Shown piece by piece: positions 32,398 to 32,481 of a stretch of 32,481 nt of DNA. This DNA comes from CAYSXY01 sp964435165 (lineage in GTDB: Bacteria; Pseudomonadota; Alphaproteobacteria; Rickettsiales; RI-342). The notes under the pieces are model-generated. The model was given only the letters and a program-made list of their open reading frames with translations. It was not told where the DNA came from and ran no database searches. How positions within the stretch are numbered: position 1 is the first letter of the stretch; every line of letters begins with the position of its first letter. The stretch covers positions 1-32,481 of the forward strand of contig CAYSXY010000023.1 in the NCBI GenBank assembly GCA_964435165.1, in the 5' to 3' direction. A program made the translations under genes and the position numbers.

Positions 32398-32481
32398 CTA
32401 TAGGCAAATATATTGCAGGGCAGTAACGGCATTGCTAACCAATAAGAGATTTATTAAATAGCAGGATCAGTGAATGCTTTG

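Overview
The window looks like chromosomal core sequence from an alphaproteobacterium. Evidence: the minus-strand order rpmH-rnpA-yidD-yidC-engB-argB, dsbB beside a COQ7-type hydroxylase, the long alphaproteobacterial forms of PstC and PstA, a FabI with the alphaproteobacterial sequence style, and a ybgC-tolQ-tolR-tolA-tolB cluster. Ubiquinone hydroxylation and an outer-membrane Tol system indicate an aerobic, diderm cell. I cannot place it to family. An ankyrin/subtilase surface protein and a ceramidase-family protein would fit a host-associated or predatory lifestyle, but that is inference. I see no tRNA, rRNA, CRISPR array, phage or complete insertion sequence.

Layout. 1-3850: two small unknown genes on the plus strand, a minus-strand zinc deacylase of the AstE/aspartoacylase type, and an MscS channel. 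3894-7456 (minus): a ceramidase-family membrane protein followed by a large exported ankyrin + subtilisin + beta-barrel-like protein. 7600-10156: an unknown membrane-anchored helical-repeat protein, a TetR regulator, and a dsbB-coq7 pair. 10274-14352 (plus): pstC-pstA-pstB followed by an unknown 204-residue gene where phoU often sits; no pstS is present here. 14368-14512: a MITE-like palindromic element between convergent genes. 14511-18768 (minus): rpmH, rnpA, yidD, yidC, engB, argB, tightly packed behind a good sigma-70-type promoter. 18941-22213 (plus): a membrane histidine kinase with a lysine-free, probably disordered C-terminal tail of almost 600 residues. 22289-25070: panB (plus) meeting fabI-ackA (minus). 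25230-28147 (plus): a very large DUF2339 membrane protein and a 33-residue membrane micro-ORF. 28248-32397 (plus): ybgC, tolQ, tolR, tolA, a 349-base gap with RNA hairpins, and tolB.

How the parts work together. RnpA (tRNA processing), YidC/YidD (membrane insertion), EngB (50S assembly) and L34 form a growth-linked translation and membrane-biogenesis operon, with argB as passenger. Tol-Pal genes couple inner-membrane proton motive force to outer-membrane constriction. The Pst genes import phosphate. DsbB and COQ7 are linked through quinones: one reduces them, the other helps make them. FabI, AckA and PanB touch acyl, acetyl and CoA metabolism.

Most of the window is ordinary. The most unusual items are the ankyrin-subtilase-barrel protein next to a ceramidase homologue, the kinase tail with repeated F-x-[QE]-P motifs, the 145-base palindromic element, and the unknown gene overlapping pstB. 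I found no convincing wholly new multi-gene system.
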